Both the position numbers and the translations under genes were made by a program. 64,000 bases of DNA from Akkermansiaceae bacterium (lineage in GTDB: Bacteria; Verrucomicrobiota; Verrucomicrobiia; Verrucomicrobiales; Akkermansiaceae). This document shows, one piece after another, positions 17,157 through 25,175 of this stretch. The notes beneath the pieces were generated by a model. It searched no databases and was not told where the DNA came from. It was given only the letters and a program-made list of their open reading frames with translations. The DNA is taken from assembly GCA_024233115.1 (NCBI GenBank), contig JACKQB010000001.1, forward strand, positions 806,001 to 870,000, written 5' to 3'. Position 1 is the stretch's first letter. Each line of letters starts with the position of its first letter.

Positions 17157-18191
17157 TTAACTTCTCCGTCTAAACCCAAGCATGGCAATGGCTGACCCGA
17201 GTAACAGGGCGCCGGTAGAGGGTTCGGGCGCGGGAACCGCCATATCCCAGCCCATCACGTCAAACGCTTGAAGATCAAGCATGGTGACAGTGTTAGTCTG
17301 GCCTGCCGGGTTGGCTGTGGGGTCCATGATTCCAAGTCCAAGGTTGTCTTTCCAGTGACTCGCTTGATTGCCGTCGCCATTACTGCTTCCCGTTGAGAAC
17401 AGTCCGAGGTTTGTGGTGCCGCCATCGACAGAAAAATAGGATGCGGTTCCCACAGATAGATCGTGCACGCCATCGGCACTGAAGCGGAACATATCGAGAC
17501 CCGACCAGACACGGAAGTTTTCCAGACTCTGTGGGTTGTCCATAACGAAATCGACAGTATCCACACCACTGCGAAAACCAAGGCTATGGCCAAGTTCATG
17601 GATGGCGACCCCAACAAAATCCTGATGACCGGCATCGACGCCGTCCGAGTTATCGAAGTCCCATGTAAACGAACTGCTGAAGGTGATACTTGCGTCAGAA
17701 TCACCGGCTCCTCCGGTGAAGAGGCCAACGGCCTTGGCGGTGCTGGTGTTAAGATTGAGAATCCTGTTATTGCCACTGTCGTCGCTGTCCGTACCAAGCA
17801 CCATTGTGCCGCCACCTGCCGGGCTGTATATTTGCGTGATGTAGGTAAGTCCACCAGCGCCCGACAAGCCGGGGAGATTGGCCACAGCGGTAGCGTCGAT
17901 TGTCGAAGTGGCATCTCCACCCAAGGCCGCAAAATAATCTGAAACGGAGACTGACTGGGTGGTCGATCCCGCTGAGCCGAGGACGCCTGCACCCAGTGCG
18001 GCAAAGTCGATGTCCACATTCACCGTGACGTTGTCGGTCAGAACACTTTCCCAGTAATCCGCAGCAGCCTGAAAGCCATCGATGGCATCTTGTGACATTC
18101 CCGCAGCAGGGACGAGGTTGATGTTCAGTGCGAAGGACGTAGCTGGCAGGCAGCAAATGAGGGCTGTAGTGCCTAGATGGGATAATTTCAT
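17157..18191 (-). CDS. Secreted PEP-CTERM metalloprotease, NF038122-like
   Basis: The start at MKLSHLGTTALICCLPATSFA gives a signal peptide ending near SFA/LNIN. The central part carries the zinc motif HELGHSLGFRSGVD (HELGH near residue 197), followed by SLENFRVWSGLDMFRF and GIMDPTANPAGQ. The end is PEPSTGALLLGSAIAMLGFRRRS, a full PEP-CTERM tail. The pattern HExxHxxGFxSxxD fits the NF038122 PEP-CTERM metalloprotease family as I remember it. It would be exported, sorted by an exosortase and act on extracellular protein. An upstream in-frame start at 18275 adds a segment with no signal and is rejected. Confidence 0.85.
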   Translation of the reverse strand: MKLSHLGTTALICCLPATSFALNINLVPAAGMSQDAIDGFQAAADYWESVLTDNVTVNVDIDFAALGAGVLGSAGSTTQSVSVSDYFAALGGDATSTIDATAVANLPGLSGAGGLTYITQIYSPAGGGTMVLGTDSDDSGNNRILNLNTSTAKAVGLFTGGAGDSDASITFSSSFTWDFDNSDGVDAGHQDFVGVAIHELGHSLGFRSGVDTVDFVMDNPQSLENFRVWSGLDMFRFSADGVHDLSVGTASYFSVDGGTTNLGLFSTGSSNGDGNQASHWKDNLGLGIMDPTANPAGQTNTVTMLDLQAFDVMGWDMAVPAPEPSTGALLLGSAIAMLGFRRRS

Positions 18192-18297
18192 CTGGTGTTG
18201 TCTGGTGTGTGTGTCCACGAATTCAATAGGTGTTCTACCTAAATGGCAACGTAATTTTTCAGCTCCCACTAACACAATTGGGCAGGATCATAGGAAA

Positions 18298-19350
18298 TCA
18301 ACGCTTTCTCCTTGGGATGACCATCATCAGGGCTCCTGCCAGCAAAGCGATCGTCGATGCCTCGGGAACCGACTCAGGTGCGCTGAAGCCGATGTCAGTG
18401 AGAAAGGCCAGGTCAAGCTCGGTAAGTTCCTTGCGGCTGCCCGGGGTGATGGACGGGGAAATCAGGGCTTCTTGCATGACCCCGTCGCTGATACGCGCAC
18501 TCATCAGTCCGCTCAGGGCATGATGGCCGTCGCTGGAAATGAGGCTGGATGTACCGGCGGCAAGGGAAGCCTCGGTGCCGAGCCATTCGGTGCCGTTGAT
18601 GAGGTTGTCCCATGTCTCGGAGGTGCCGAGGCCTATCGCGTGTAGGATTTCGTGCAGCGCCACCGAATAGAGATCGGTTTTCCCGGCGGCGACGGGTGAA
18701 TAGGCATCGTAATGCCAGAAGCTTTCCAGGGTGGCGTCCGAATCGCGGGAGCCGTTGTTGTCGGTGTCGGAGTCGAACCAGAGGTTGCCGACCGAGAGGC
18801 CGTAGCCGAGTTCGTAGCGTCCAATGTAACCGGCATAGTTGGCTGCACCAGAGATGGTACCCATCGTCGGGCCGCTGCCCCGCGGCATGGAGGCGTTGGA
18901 GGCGGCTTCAGCGAGATCCACAGCATCAATCCACTCGTGGGAATAACCAGCCCCGGAAATGATCACACCGGCTCCGCCGGCACCTCCCTGACCAAGTGTC
19001 TGGCCACTGAGTTTGCGGGTGCCCACATAGATAACGACGGTGTCCTCGTCGATACTGGGTTGGCTGATCGTTTCATGGGCTCCGGTGACAGGATTGATGT
19101 AGCTCCATGACCAGTCGAACCGCGCTGTGGTGCTGCCATAGGTGCCGCTATAGAGATCACTACTGATCCTCGCCATGCTGTTGGTAAGCAGGTCGCCGAT
19201 GTCCTTGGCGGCCTTTTCCACGGCCGAGGCGGCTTTGGGATTGGATGAGAAAAACTTGTCCGCAGCCTCATCGTGGAAGAAATCCAGCTGAATGTTGAGA
19301 CCCATTACCGAGGTGGACAGGGATAGTAGGGCGACACACACATGTTTCAT
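18298..19350 (-). CDS. Secreted PEP-CTERM metalloprotease-like protein, paralogue 1
   Basis: A signal peptide (MKHVCVALLSLSTSVMG) leads to LNIQLDFFHDEAADKFF. The catalytic-type motif is HEILHAIGLGTSETWD (HEILH near residue 231): H, E and H of HExxH are present, but the usual third ligand position after HxxG is T. The C-terminus VPEASTIALLAGALMMVIPRRKR is a PEP-CTERM-like tail with PEA in place of PEP. It matches the next gene (19540-20598) along its whole length, including DSDTDNNGSRDSDATLESFWHYDAYSPVAAGKTDLYSVALHE-type segments, and the copy at 26817-27935 more loosely. Its neighbours are the other two secreted metalloproteases. Confidence 0.83.
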   Translation of the reverse strand: MKHVCVALLSLSTSVMGLNIQLDFFHDEAADKFFSSNPKAASAVEKAAKDIGDLLTNSMARISSDLYSGTYGSTTARFDWSWSYINPVTGAHETISQPSIDEDTVVIYVGTRKLSGQTLGQGGAGGAGVIISGAGYSHEWIDAVDLAEAASNASMPRGSGPTMGTISGAANYAGYIGRYELGYGLSVGNLWFDSDTDNNGSRDSDATLESFWHYDAYSPVAAGKTDLYSVALHEILHAIGLGTSETWDNLINGTEWLGTEASLAAGTSSLISSDGHHALSGLMSARISDGVMQEALISPSITPGSRKELTELDLAFLTDIGFSAPESVPEASTIALLAGALMMVIPRRKR

Positions 19351-19539
19351 ATCGGGCAGCAGTTAAATGACTGCCATAGCACGTATGAACTTTTTCAAAT
19401 TTCATCAAGTAGAATATTACTGAAAGCTAAAATATAAAAAAACAAGCATCTTGTCACTGGTTTTTTGTAAAGAAATGCATCGGGAGGGCTGTGCAGGAGG
19501 GGTTTATTTCTAAAAATAGGCCGCGCTGACAGGGGGGGG

Positions 19540-20598
19540 CTACCGTGTTTTTTTCCAAACGCCGGCCAGGCTGGCAAAACAGAGTAACAGCAGCGCGGAT
19601 GGTTCGGGCACTACATCCAGGGTGTCAAAGCCAAGGTCACGAAGAAACGCAAGGTCCAGCGCGGTGAGCTCCTTGCGCTCCCCTGGCACGATTCCTAGAG
19701 ACAGGGCACTGCTTTGGTCGAGTCCATCGTTTACGCGCTGGCTCACCAGGCTGTCAAAGGGGTGATAGCCGTCATCGGCGATGAGCTTGGAGCTGGCTGC
19801 CAGACTGATGCTGTCGCTGCCGAGCCTGTTCTGGTTATCGGTCTTGGCGTTCCACGTCTGGGATGTCCCGGCCCCGAGGACGTGCATGATTTCGTGCAGT
19901 GCCACCGAATAGAGATCCGTTTTTCCGGCTGCCACCGGGGTATCGGCATCATAGTGCCAGAAGTCTGAGAGTATGGTATCGGAGTCACGCTTGCCATCAT
20001 TGTTAGTGTCGGCATCAAACCACAGGTTGCCCACTGAGATACCGTATTCGAGGTCATATTTCCCTTCATAGCCAGCATAGTTGGCTACTCCGGAAATGGT
20101 ATTGATGAGCGGACCCGCACCACGTCTCATCGATGTGTTAGAAGATGCTTCGGCGGCATCCACGGCACCAATCCACTCGGTGGGAATGCCCGCACCTGTG
20201 AGTTGCACAATCGCACCACCTGCTCCACCACGACCGAGTGAATGGTCGGTCATCGCCCGCGTGCCGACATAGATAACGATGGTGTCGGCTTCAATACTCG
20301 GGTTGGTGATGACCTGGGTGGCCCCGGTGACGGGGTCGAGGTAGGTCCACGACCAGTCGAAGCTGGCAGTGGTTCCGCCGTTGCTGCCGGAATAGATGTC
20401 TTTATTGATTTGATGGAGGCTGTTAGTGAGTATGTCGCCCAGGTTTTTGGCGGCTTTCTCGACAGCTGACCGGGCTTGGGGATTCGTCGCAAAGAAGCGG
20501 TCAGCATGCTCGTCGTGGAGGAAGTCGAGTTTGATGTTGAGCGCCATCACAGGGGTCAAGGTGATGAATGGCAAAATTAAAAAACCTGTGTGTTTCAT
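19540..20598 (-). CDS. Secreted PEP-CTERM metalloprotease-like protein, paralogue 2
   Basis: It begins MKHTGFLILPFITLTPVMA, a signal peptide, after a possible start two codons earlier. The mature part starts LNIKLDFLHDEHADRFF as in paralogue 1. The metal-binding type motif is HEIMHVLGAGTSQTWN. The tail VPEPSALLLLCFASLAGVWKKTR has a true PEP motif, a hydrophobic run and a basic end. The arrangement of blocks (LNIxLDFxHDEAADxFF, GGAGGA, RGAGPxIxTISGxANYAGYxGxY, NLWFDxDT, FWHYDAxxPVAAGKTDLYSVALHEI) is the same as in paralogue 1, so these are tandem duplicates. The preceding 230 bp are AT-rich and hold nothing I can name. Confidence 0.83.
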   Translation of the reverse strand: MKHTGFLILPFITLTPVMALNIKLDFLHDEHADRFFATNPQARSAVEKAAKNLGDILTNSLHQINKDIYSGSNGGTTASFDWSWTYLDPVTGATQVITNPSIEADTIVIYVGTRAMTDHSLGRGGAGGAIVQLTGAGIPTEWIGAVDAAEASSNTSMRRGAGPLINTISGVANYAGYEGKYDLEYGISVGNLWFDADTNNDGKRDSDTILSDFWHYDADTPVAAGKTDLYSVALHEIMHVLGAGTSQTWNAKTDNQNRLGSDSISLAASSKLIADDGYHPFDSLVSQRVNDGLDQSSALSLGIVPGERKELTALDLAFLRDLGFDTLDVVPEPSALLLLCFASLAGVWKKTR

Positions 20599-20831
20599 GC
20601 CCATTTAACTCGGGATTGATTGAAATTTAGTATTTATTTAATATTTATGCAAGGATAATAATGTCTTTTTAAAAAGAGTGCCGTCCGGGCAGGGTGGGCA
20701 GTTGGCTCAGGGGTGTTTTTTGTGCGTGCATTACTCGGGCGAACGAGTAGGTCTTCGGCAGGTCGCATGCAGGCCGTGTCCGGACGTCAAGAGGAGTCGA
20801 CCACAAGTTTACCTGCCAGACCTATCAACCG

Positions 20832-21239
20832 ATGCACCATCAGCGATCCAACCATTCTTTGCGCCTCTTGAGGAGGGGCGCCTACCATGTCCTTGTCAAT
20901 GTAGTCATGGGGATCAGTGCCCTGGTGGCGGTGGGGTACAGCACCTATCAATATAACGAAACCTGGCTGTATGCGAGTCTTGGCCTGCTCGCATTCTGGT
21001 TGATATCACTGGTGGTTTTTTATATCAAAGGGTCGGAGCTGCGCTGTTCTCTCTGCATGACGCCCATGTGGTCGGGTAGAAAATGCCAGAAACACAGAAA
21101 TGCAAAAGCCGTGCTGGGCAGCTACCGCCTTGCTGTCGCGCTTTCCGTCCTGTTCAAAGGTCACTATTGCTGCCCTTACTGCGGTGAGACGTTTAGTGCG
21201 AAGAAAATCAGGGGCGCCGAGCGCACAGGTCGCCGATAA
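20832..21239 (+). CDS. Small membrane protein with double CxxC zinc ribbon
   Basis: A 135-residue protein with two hydrophobic segments (about 16-38 and 46-65) followed by a cysteine-rich part: CSLC (72-75) and C85 in one half, then CCPYC (113-117). The spacing suggests a zinc ribbon formed across the chain. The segment RCSLCMTPMWSGRKCQKHRNAKAVLGSYRLAVALSVL is of a type seen in hypothetical proteins of PVC bacteria. The role is unknown. It lies just upstream of the ABC transporter pair (gap 30 bp) and could belong to the same unit. Confidence 0.7.
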   Translation: MHHQRSNHSLRLLRRGAYHVLVNVVMGISALVAVGYSTYQYNETWLYASLGLLAFWLISLVVFYIKGSELRCSLCMTPMWSGRKCQKHRNAKAVLGSYRLAVALSVLFKGHYCCPYCGETFSAKKIRGAERTGRR

Positions 21240-21272
21240 TTAACAATTGATAATTGTCCGGGCTGGTGTTTG

Positions 21273-22253
21273 ATGACGCCCGTGCCTGAAGTTGTCATAG
21301 ATATTGCGGAAACCCGGAAGAGATACCGTGGCGGGGTGGAGGCCCTGCGCGGAGTCTCGTTGCAGGTCCCCCGGGGTGGTATTTTTGGCCTGCTGGGACC
21401 GAACGGCGCCGGTAAAAGCACCCTGGTGAAAATCCTGATGAGCATTGTGCGGCCGACCCGGTGCTCGGGCACCATGTTAGGTTTACCCGTGGGGCACAAG
21501 CCCACCCTGGCCAGAGTGGGTTACCTGCCTGAACACGCGCGGTTTCCTGAATACCTGAAGGGGGGGGAGGTGATCCGTTACGTTGCCGGGCTGTCCGGTA
21601 TATCACGAGCCTCCGCAAAAAAGAGAACCGGGGAGTTGCTGGAATTGGTGGGCATGCAAGACTGGGGAAACCACCGGATGGGCACCTACTCCAAGGGAAT
21701 GAAACAACGCATCGGCCTTGCCCAGGCACTGGTGAACGATCCGGAGATTGTGTTTCTTGACGAACCAACGGATGGGGTGGACCCCAAGGGGCGACTCGAA
21801 ATGAGAACCCTGCTGCAACAAATGCGCAACGAGGGTCGGACTGTGTTTATCAACAGTCACCTGCTAGGAGAGTTGGAGATGATCTGCGATAGTGTGGCGA
21901 TCATGGACAAGGGGGAGATTGTCAGGCAGGGCACGATCGCCGAGCTGACCGAAAAAAGCCAGCGTTATGAACTCCGAATCCAGGGTGATGTTTCTGCGGA
22001 CTTGCAGCGTAGGATGCAGGCGGATGGAATCGAGGTCGCAGGGCATACCCTGAGTGTTTACCAGCGGGATCCCGGCCCCATGCAGCCGGTGATTGACGCC
22101 TTGCGCGCAGAGGGTGTAACCATCGTCGAGATGGGGGAAGTCCGGCAGTCGTTGGAAGAGCTTTTTATGGAGTCTGTCGGAGACGGCGGGGTGGGCGGCA
22201 CCCGCAAAGGGGCGGCACCGCCGCAATTGCCAGGAAAGGAGCATTCACAATGA
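21273..22253 (+). CDS. ABC transporter ATP-binding protein
   Basis: Walker A is GLLGPNGAGKSTLVKIL, the signature loop is YSKGMKQRIGLAQALVNDP, Walker B is EIVFLDEPTDGVDPKGR and the H-loop region is FINSHLLGELEMICD. The length is 326 residues, with a C-terminal part (about 230-326) that regulates or binds. This type, an ABC-2 exporter ATPase with GVDP in Walker B, is often paired with a permease for drug or lipid export. The next gene is exactly such a permease and overlaps it by four bases (ATGA), so translation is coupled. The start at ATG 21273 is taken rather than the TTG just before it. Confidence 0.93.
   Translation: MTPVPEVVIDIAETRKRYRGGVEALRGVSLQVPRGGIFGLLGPNGAGKSTLVKILMSIVRPTRCSGTMLGLPVGHKPTLARVGYLPEHARFPEYLKGGEVIRYVAGLSGISRASAKKRTGELLELVGMQDWGNHRMGTYSKGMKQRIGLAQALVNDPEIVFLDEPTDGVDPKGRLEMRTLLQQMRNEGRTVFINSHLLGELEMICDSVAIMDKGEIVRQGTIAELTEKSQRYELRIQGDVSADLQRRMQADGIEVAGHTLSVYQRDPGPMQPVIDALRAEGVTIVEMGEVRQSLEELFMESVGDGGVGGTRKGAAPPQLPGKEHSQ
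22235..22241 (+). promoter_or_regulatory. Shine-Dalgarno AAAGGAG before the ABC permease
   Basis: AAAGGAG stands 8 nt before the ATG at 22250. It is the only canonical ribosome-binding site I could read with confidence in the window, and it is embedded in the end of the upstream ATPase gene, where the four-base overlap already points to coupled translation. Confidence 0.7.
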
Positions 22254-23266
22254 GGCAAATTCTAACAATACTGTGGGACTCATACCGCTTGTTGGCGGCG
22301 AAGAAGCTGTTCTGGGTGGTGTTGTTCCTTACGCTGTTGATAGCGATGACCTACGCTTCGGTGGGCTTTACCCCGCAGGGGATCTCGGTGCTTTTCGGCG
22401 CCTATCACATTGAGAGTGATGTGATTGTGGAGGGGAGTATTTTTGCGGAATACCTCTACATGATGCTGTTTACCGATTATCTTGTGCCGCTCTGGCTCGG
22501 ATTGTTTGCCCTGGTCCTGGCCTTGATTTCGGTGTGTCCCGTGTTTCCCGATTTTCTGACCGCGGGATCGATTGATGTGGCGATTTCAAAGCCGATGAGC
22601 CGGGTCACCTTGTTCCTTGTCAAGTACCTGGGCAGTCTGTTGTTTGTGGCCATCCAGGTTTTTGTGTTCTGCCTGATCGTCTTTATTGCCCACGGCGTGA
22701 GGATGAATGCGTGGAACCTTGAGATTTTCTGGGCTGTGTTATTACTGACCTTTGTGTTCAGCCTGATTTACTCGGTGGCGGTGCTTACGGCGGTGTGGAC
22801 GAGATCCACCCTGTTTTCCCTGTTGATGGCATTGTTGGTATGGGGGGTGACACTCGCCGTCCAATGGACCGAGAGTGTGATTTACAAGTTCACCTACGTG
22901 GCACCGGCATCCGGCTTGTCCGTGGATATCGGTGACGGGCAAACCCGGAAAACCGGCGAGCAGCTGGAGGTGGACGAGGGGATGGAGAAATTCTACCGTA
23001 TTGTGAAAGCGATCGGCACCCCGTTGCCCAAGACACGGGACGCCACTTATCTCTTAAAAAACAAGGTGACCGTACGCGGCAAAAACATGACCAAAATGTC
23101 CGAGTTCCTTGAAGCCGGAGCCACGCCTCAAGAGCAGCGCGAAGCCAAGGCGATGGAGGATTATGATAACCGGCATTCGGCGGCCTACATCATCGGCACT
23201 TCGTTAGCCTTCGAGTTCTGTATCCTCGGAGTGGCGTGCTGGATGTTTGCCCGCAAGGATTTCTAA
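22250..23266 (+). CDS. ABC-2-type transporter permease
   Basis: The protein has about six hydrophobic segments: LFWVVLFLTLLIAMTYA near the start, YLVPLWLGLFALVLALISVCPVF, YLGSLLFVAIQVFVFCLIVFIAHG, FWAVLLLTFVFSLIYSVAVLTAVW, TLFSLLMALLVWGVTLAVQW, and a last one (IIGTSLAFEFCILGVACWMF). A conserved AGSIDVAISKPMSRVTLFLVKYLG (SxPxSR) motif follows the second or third helix, as in ABC-2 permeases. It overlaps the ATPase by 4 bp. A large soluble part (about residues 220-310) lies before the last helix. Substrate is unknown. Confidence 0.88.
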   Translation: MRQILTILWDSYRLLAAKKLFWVVLFLTLLIAMTYASVGFTPQGISVLFGAYHIESDVIVEGSIFAEYLYMMLFTDYLVPLWLGLFALVLALISVCPVFPDFLTAGSIDVAISKPMSRVTLFLVKYLGSLLFVAIQVFVFCLIVFIAHGVRMNAWNLEIFWAVLLLTFVFSLIYSVAVLTAVWTRSTLFSLLMALLVWGVTLAVQWTESVIYKFTYVAPASGLSVDIGDGQTRKTGEQLEVDEGMEKFYRIVKAIGTPLPKTRDATYLLKNKVTVRGKNMTKMSEFLEAGATPQEQREAKAMEDYDNRHSAAYIIGTSLAFEFCILGVACWMFARKDF

Positions 23267-23279
23267 CAATAATGGGAAA

Positions 23280-23912
23280 ATGCCCGGGTGGACTGGAGAG
23301 TGGCTGGTTTTTGTAGGTGTGATGGCGCTTGGGCAGTTCAGCCCGGGTCCCGACATGTTGCTGCTGACCCGCACCGCGTTGGCATCGGGACGTATGCCCG
23401 GGTGCTGGACGGCCATCGGCATCGCCTCTGGCTTGGCGGTGCATGCCACCATTGCTGTAACAGGTGTTGCCGCCATCCTCGGGCAAGGCGGGTGGCTGGT
23501 TGTTTCCCTGAAGTGGGTCGCCGCTGCTTATCTCGTCTGGCTAGGTTGTCAGCTGATCCGCAGTGGCTTGAAATCGGGTCGACTGGATGTAGGTGGCAGC
23601 ATGGTGATCGATGAATCGGCGTCGGCGTGTTGGAGGCGTGGCCTGTTCTGCAACCTGTTGAACCCGAAAGTCGCTGTCTTTCTTGCCGGAGTGACCGCGC
23701 CTTTTCTGGTCATCAAGGATACACCACAAGGGTGGCCTGTGATGTTGTGTGTGACGATTGTGTTGGAAGGCTTGCTCCTTTGGTGCGCGTGGGTCTTCCT
23801 GTTGCAGGCGTCAGCCGTACGCGAGCTTTATCTGAAATCGGCGCACTGGTTCGACCTTGTCTTTGGAGTGGCTTTGTTAGGCGTGGCCGTGGCTCTGGTA
23901 TGGACCAGGTAG
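23280..23912 (+). CDS. LysE/RhtB-family amino acid exporter
   Basis: It begins MPGWTGEWLVFVGVMALGQFSPGPDMLLLTRTALASGR, with the family motif SPGPDMLL close to residue 21. A further five hydrophobic segments follow, including GIASGLAVHATIAVTGVAAIL and WVAAAYLVWLGCQLI. The C-terminal half carries FCNLLNPKVAVFLAGVTAPFL (NPK motif typical of LysE). The length of 211 residues is standard. The gene starts 13 bp after the ABC permease stop, and may share its transcript. The in-frame start at 23247 lies within the permease gene and is not preferred. Substrate (lysine, homoserine, other) cannot be told. Confidence 0.92.
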   Translation: MPGWTGEWLVFVGVMALGQFSPGPDMLLLTRTALASGRMPGCWTAIGIASGLAVHATIAVTGVAAILGQGGWLVVSLKWVAAAYLVWLGCQLIRSGLKSGRLDVGGSMVIDESASACWRRGLFCNLLNPKVAVFLAGVTAPFLVIKDTPQGWPVMLCVTIVLEGLLLWCAWVFLLQASAVRELYLKSAHWFDLVFGVALLGVAVALVWTR

Positions 23913-23985
23913 GGCGGCTTTGCAAGCTGCCGACAGGGTGTGCGTCCTTGGGTTGCTTGGCGACAGCTTGCAAAGCCGCCCTACT
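23908..23985. repeat. Long inverted repeat, REP-like, between lysE-like gene and leuB
   Basis: Two arms, 23910-23929 and 23964-23983, are perfect reverse complements over 20 bp, with one or two more pairs outside. The left arm reads TAGGGCGGCTTTGCAAGCTG. Each arm also contains its own palindrome centred on TTTGCAA (GCGGCTTTGCAAGCTGC). The location between the 3' ends of two convergent genes suits a bidirectional terminator, though there is no T-run. The palindrome centre is shared with the elements at 32735 and 41046. Confidence 0.7.
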
Positions 23986-23987
23986 GT

Positions 23988-25091
23988 CTAGATCGCATTC
24001 GCAATCGCCTCAGCCATTGCCACGGTGCCCACCTTGGTTTCACCTACTTTACCGGTAAACAGGTCACCGGTGCGGAGTCCTGAATCAATCGCCATGTTGA
24101 CCGCGGCTTCGATGGCATCGGCAGCGTCGTTTTCACCGAGCGAATAGCGCAGCATCATGGCGGCGGAAAGGATCTGGGCAATCGGGTTGGCAATGCCTTG
24201 ACCTGCAATGTCGGGAGCGGATCCCCCCGAGGGTTCATACATACCGAAGTAGAGGCCGTTGTCGTTTTTATTGCCTAATGAGGCGCTCGGCAGCATACCA
24301 AGGGAGCCGGAGATCATCGCCATTTCATCAGAAAGAATGTCGCCAAAGAGGTTGCCGGTGACCAGCACATCAAACGAGCCGGGCTGCTTGATGAGCTGCA
24401 TGGCTGCGTTGTCGACGTAGAGGTGGGAGAGTGTGACCTCCGGGTATTCCCTGGAGACTTCAATGACCGTTTCGCGCCACAGGACGGAGTTTTGCAGGAC
24501 GTTGGCTTTGTCGACCGAGCAAAGACGTTTGTTGCGAGCCATGGCGGCGTTGAAGGCGATGTGGGCGATGCGGATGATCTCACTTTTTTTGTAGACCATG
24601 GTATCGACGGCAACGGGTTCGCCATCCACCACACTGATGCCTTTGGGTTGGCCAAAATAGATACCGCCGGTGAGCTCGCGCACGCAGAGGACGTCGAAAC
24701 CATTCGGGATGAGTTCGTTTTTGACCGGTGACGCATGGGTCAGCGAGGGCAGGCAGACACCCGGGCGAAGGTTGGCAAAGAGGTTGAACTTTTTGCGCAG
24801 TGGAAGTAGCGCGCCACGCTCGGGCTGTTGATCGGGCGGGAGTTTTTCCCATTTAGGACCACCCACCGAGCCAAAGAGAATGGCGTCGGCCTTTTCGCAG
24901 GAGGCAACCGTTTCCCCAGGAAGCGGGCAACCTGTGGCATCGATGGCGGCGCCCCCGACGAGCTGGACGTCTTTTTCAAAGGTGATGGCAAACTTCTCGC
25001 TGACTGCGTCGAGCACAAGCATGGAGGCGTCCATGACTTCAGGGCCAATGCCGTCGCCGGCGAGTACGGAGATCTTATAGGTCGTTGACAT
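23988..25091 (-). CDS. leuB: 3-isopropylmalate dehydrogenase
   Basis: It oxidises and decarboxylates 3-isopropylmalate to 2-ketoisocaproate with NAD+ in leucine biosynthesis. The start MSTTYKISVLAGDGIGPEVMDA at 25091 gives a 367-residue protein; the longer open frame has no matching N-terminus. Signatures: LAGDGIGPEV, LLPLRKKFNLFANLRPG (substrate and NAD region), RELTGGIYFG, SVDKANVLQNS, and the metal-binding segment VDNAAMQLIKQPGSFDVLVTGNLFGDILSDEMAMISGSLGMLPSAS (shown here only by its first and last motifs VDNAAMQL and GDILSDE). The C-terminal APDIAGQGIANP is the normal adenine-binding part. leuA, leuC and leuD are not in the window. Confidence 0.95.
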   Translation of the reverse strand: MSTTYKISVLAGDGIGPEVMDASMLVLDAVSEKFAITFEKDVQLVGGAAIDATGCPLPGETVASCEKADAILFGSVGGPKWEKLPPDQQPERGALLPLRKKFNLFANLRPGVCLPSLTHASPVKNELIPNGFDVLCVRELTGGIYFGQPKGISVVDGEPVAVDTMVYKKSEIIRIAHIAFNAAMARNKRLCSVDKANVLQNSVLWRETVIEVSREYPEVTLSHLYVDNAAMQLIKQPGSFDVLVTGNLFGDILSDEMAMISGSLGMLPSASLGNKNDNGLYFGMYEPSGGSAPDIAGQGIANPIAQILSAAMMLRYSLGENDAADAIEAAVNMAIDSGLRTGDLFTGKVGETKVGTVAMAEAIANAI

Positions 25092-25175
25092 GCGGGCTCT
25101 GTAATCACATTTCGAACAAGTTTGAAGTTTATTTAACAACGAAGCGTGTACATATTCCCGCCTGTGGAACTGACA

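Noticed and set aside
21273..23912. Antibiotic resistance island (ABC exporter plus LysE)
   Set aside because: No sign of transfer; both are common chromosomal transporters and the substrate cannot be read.
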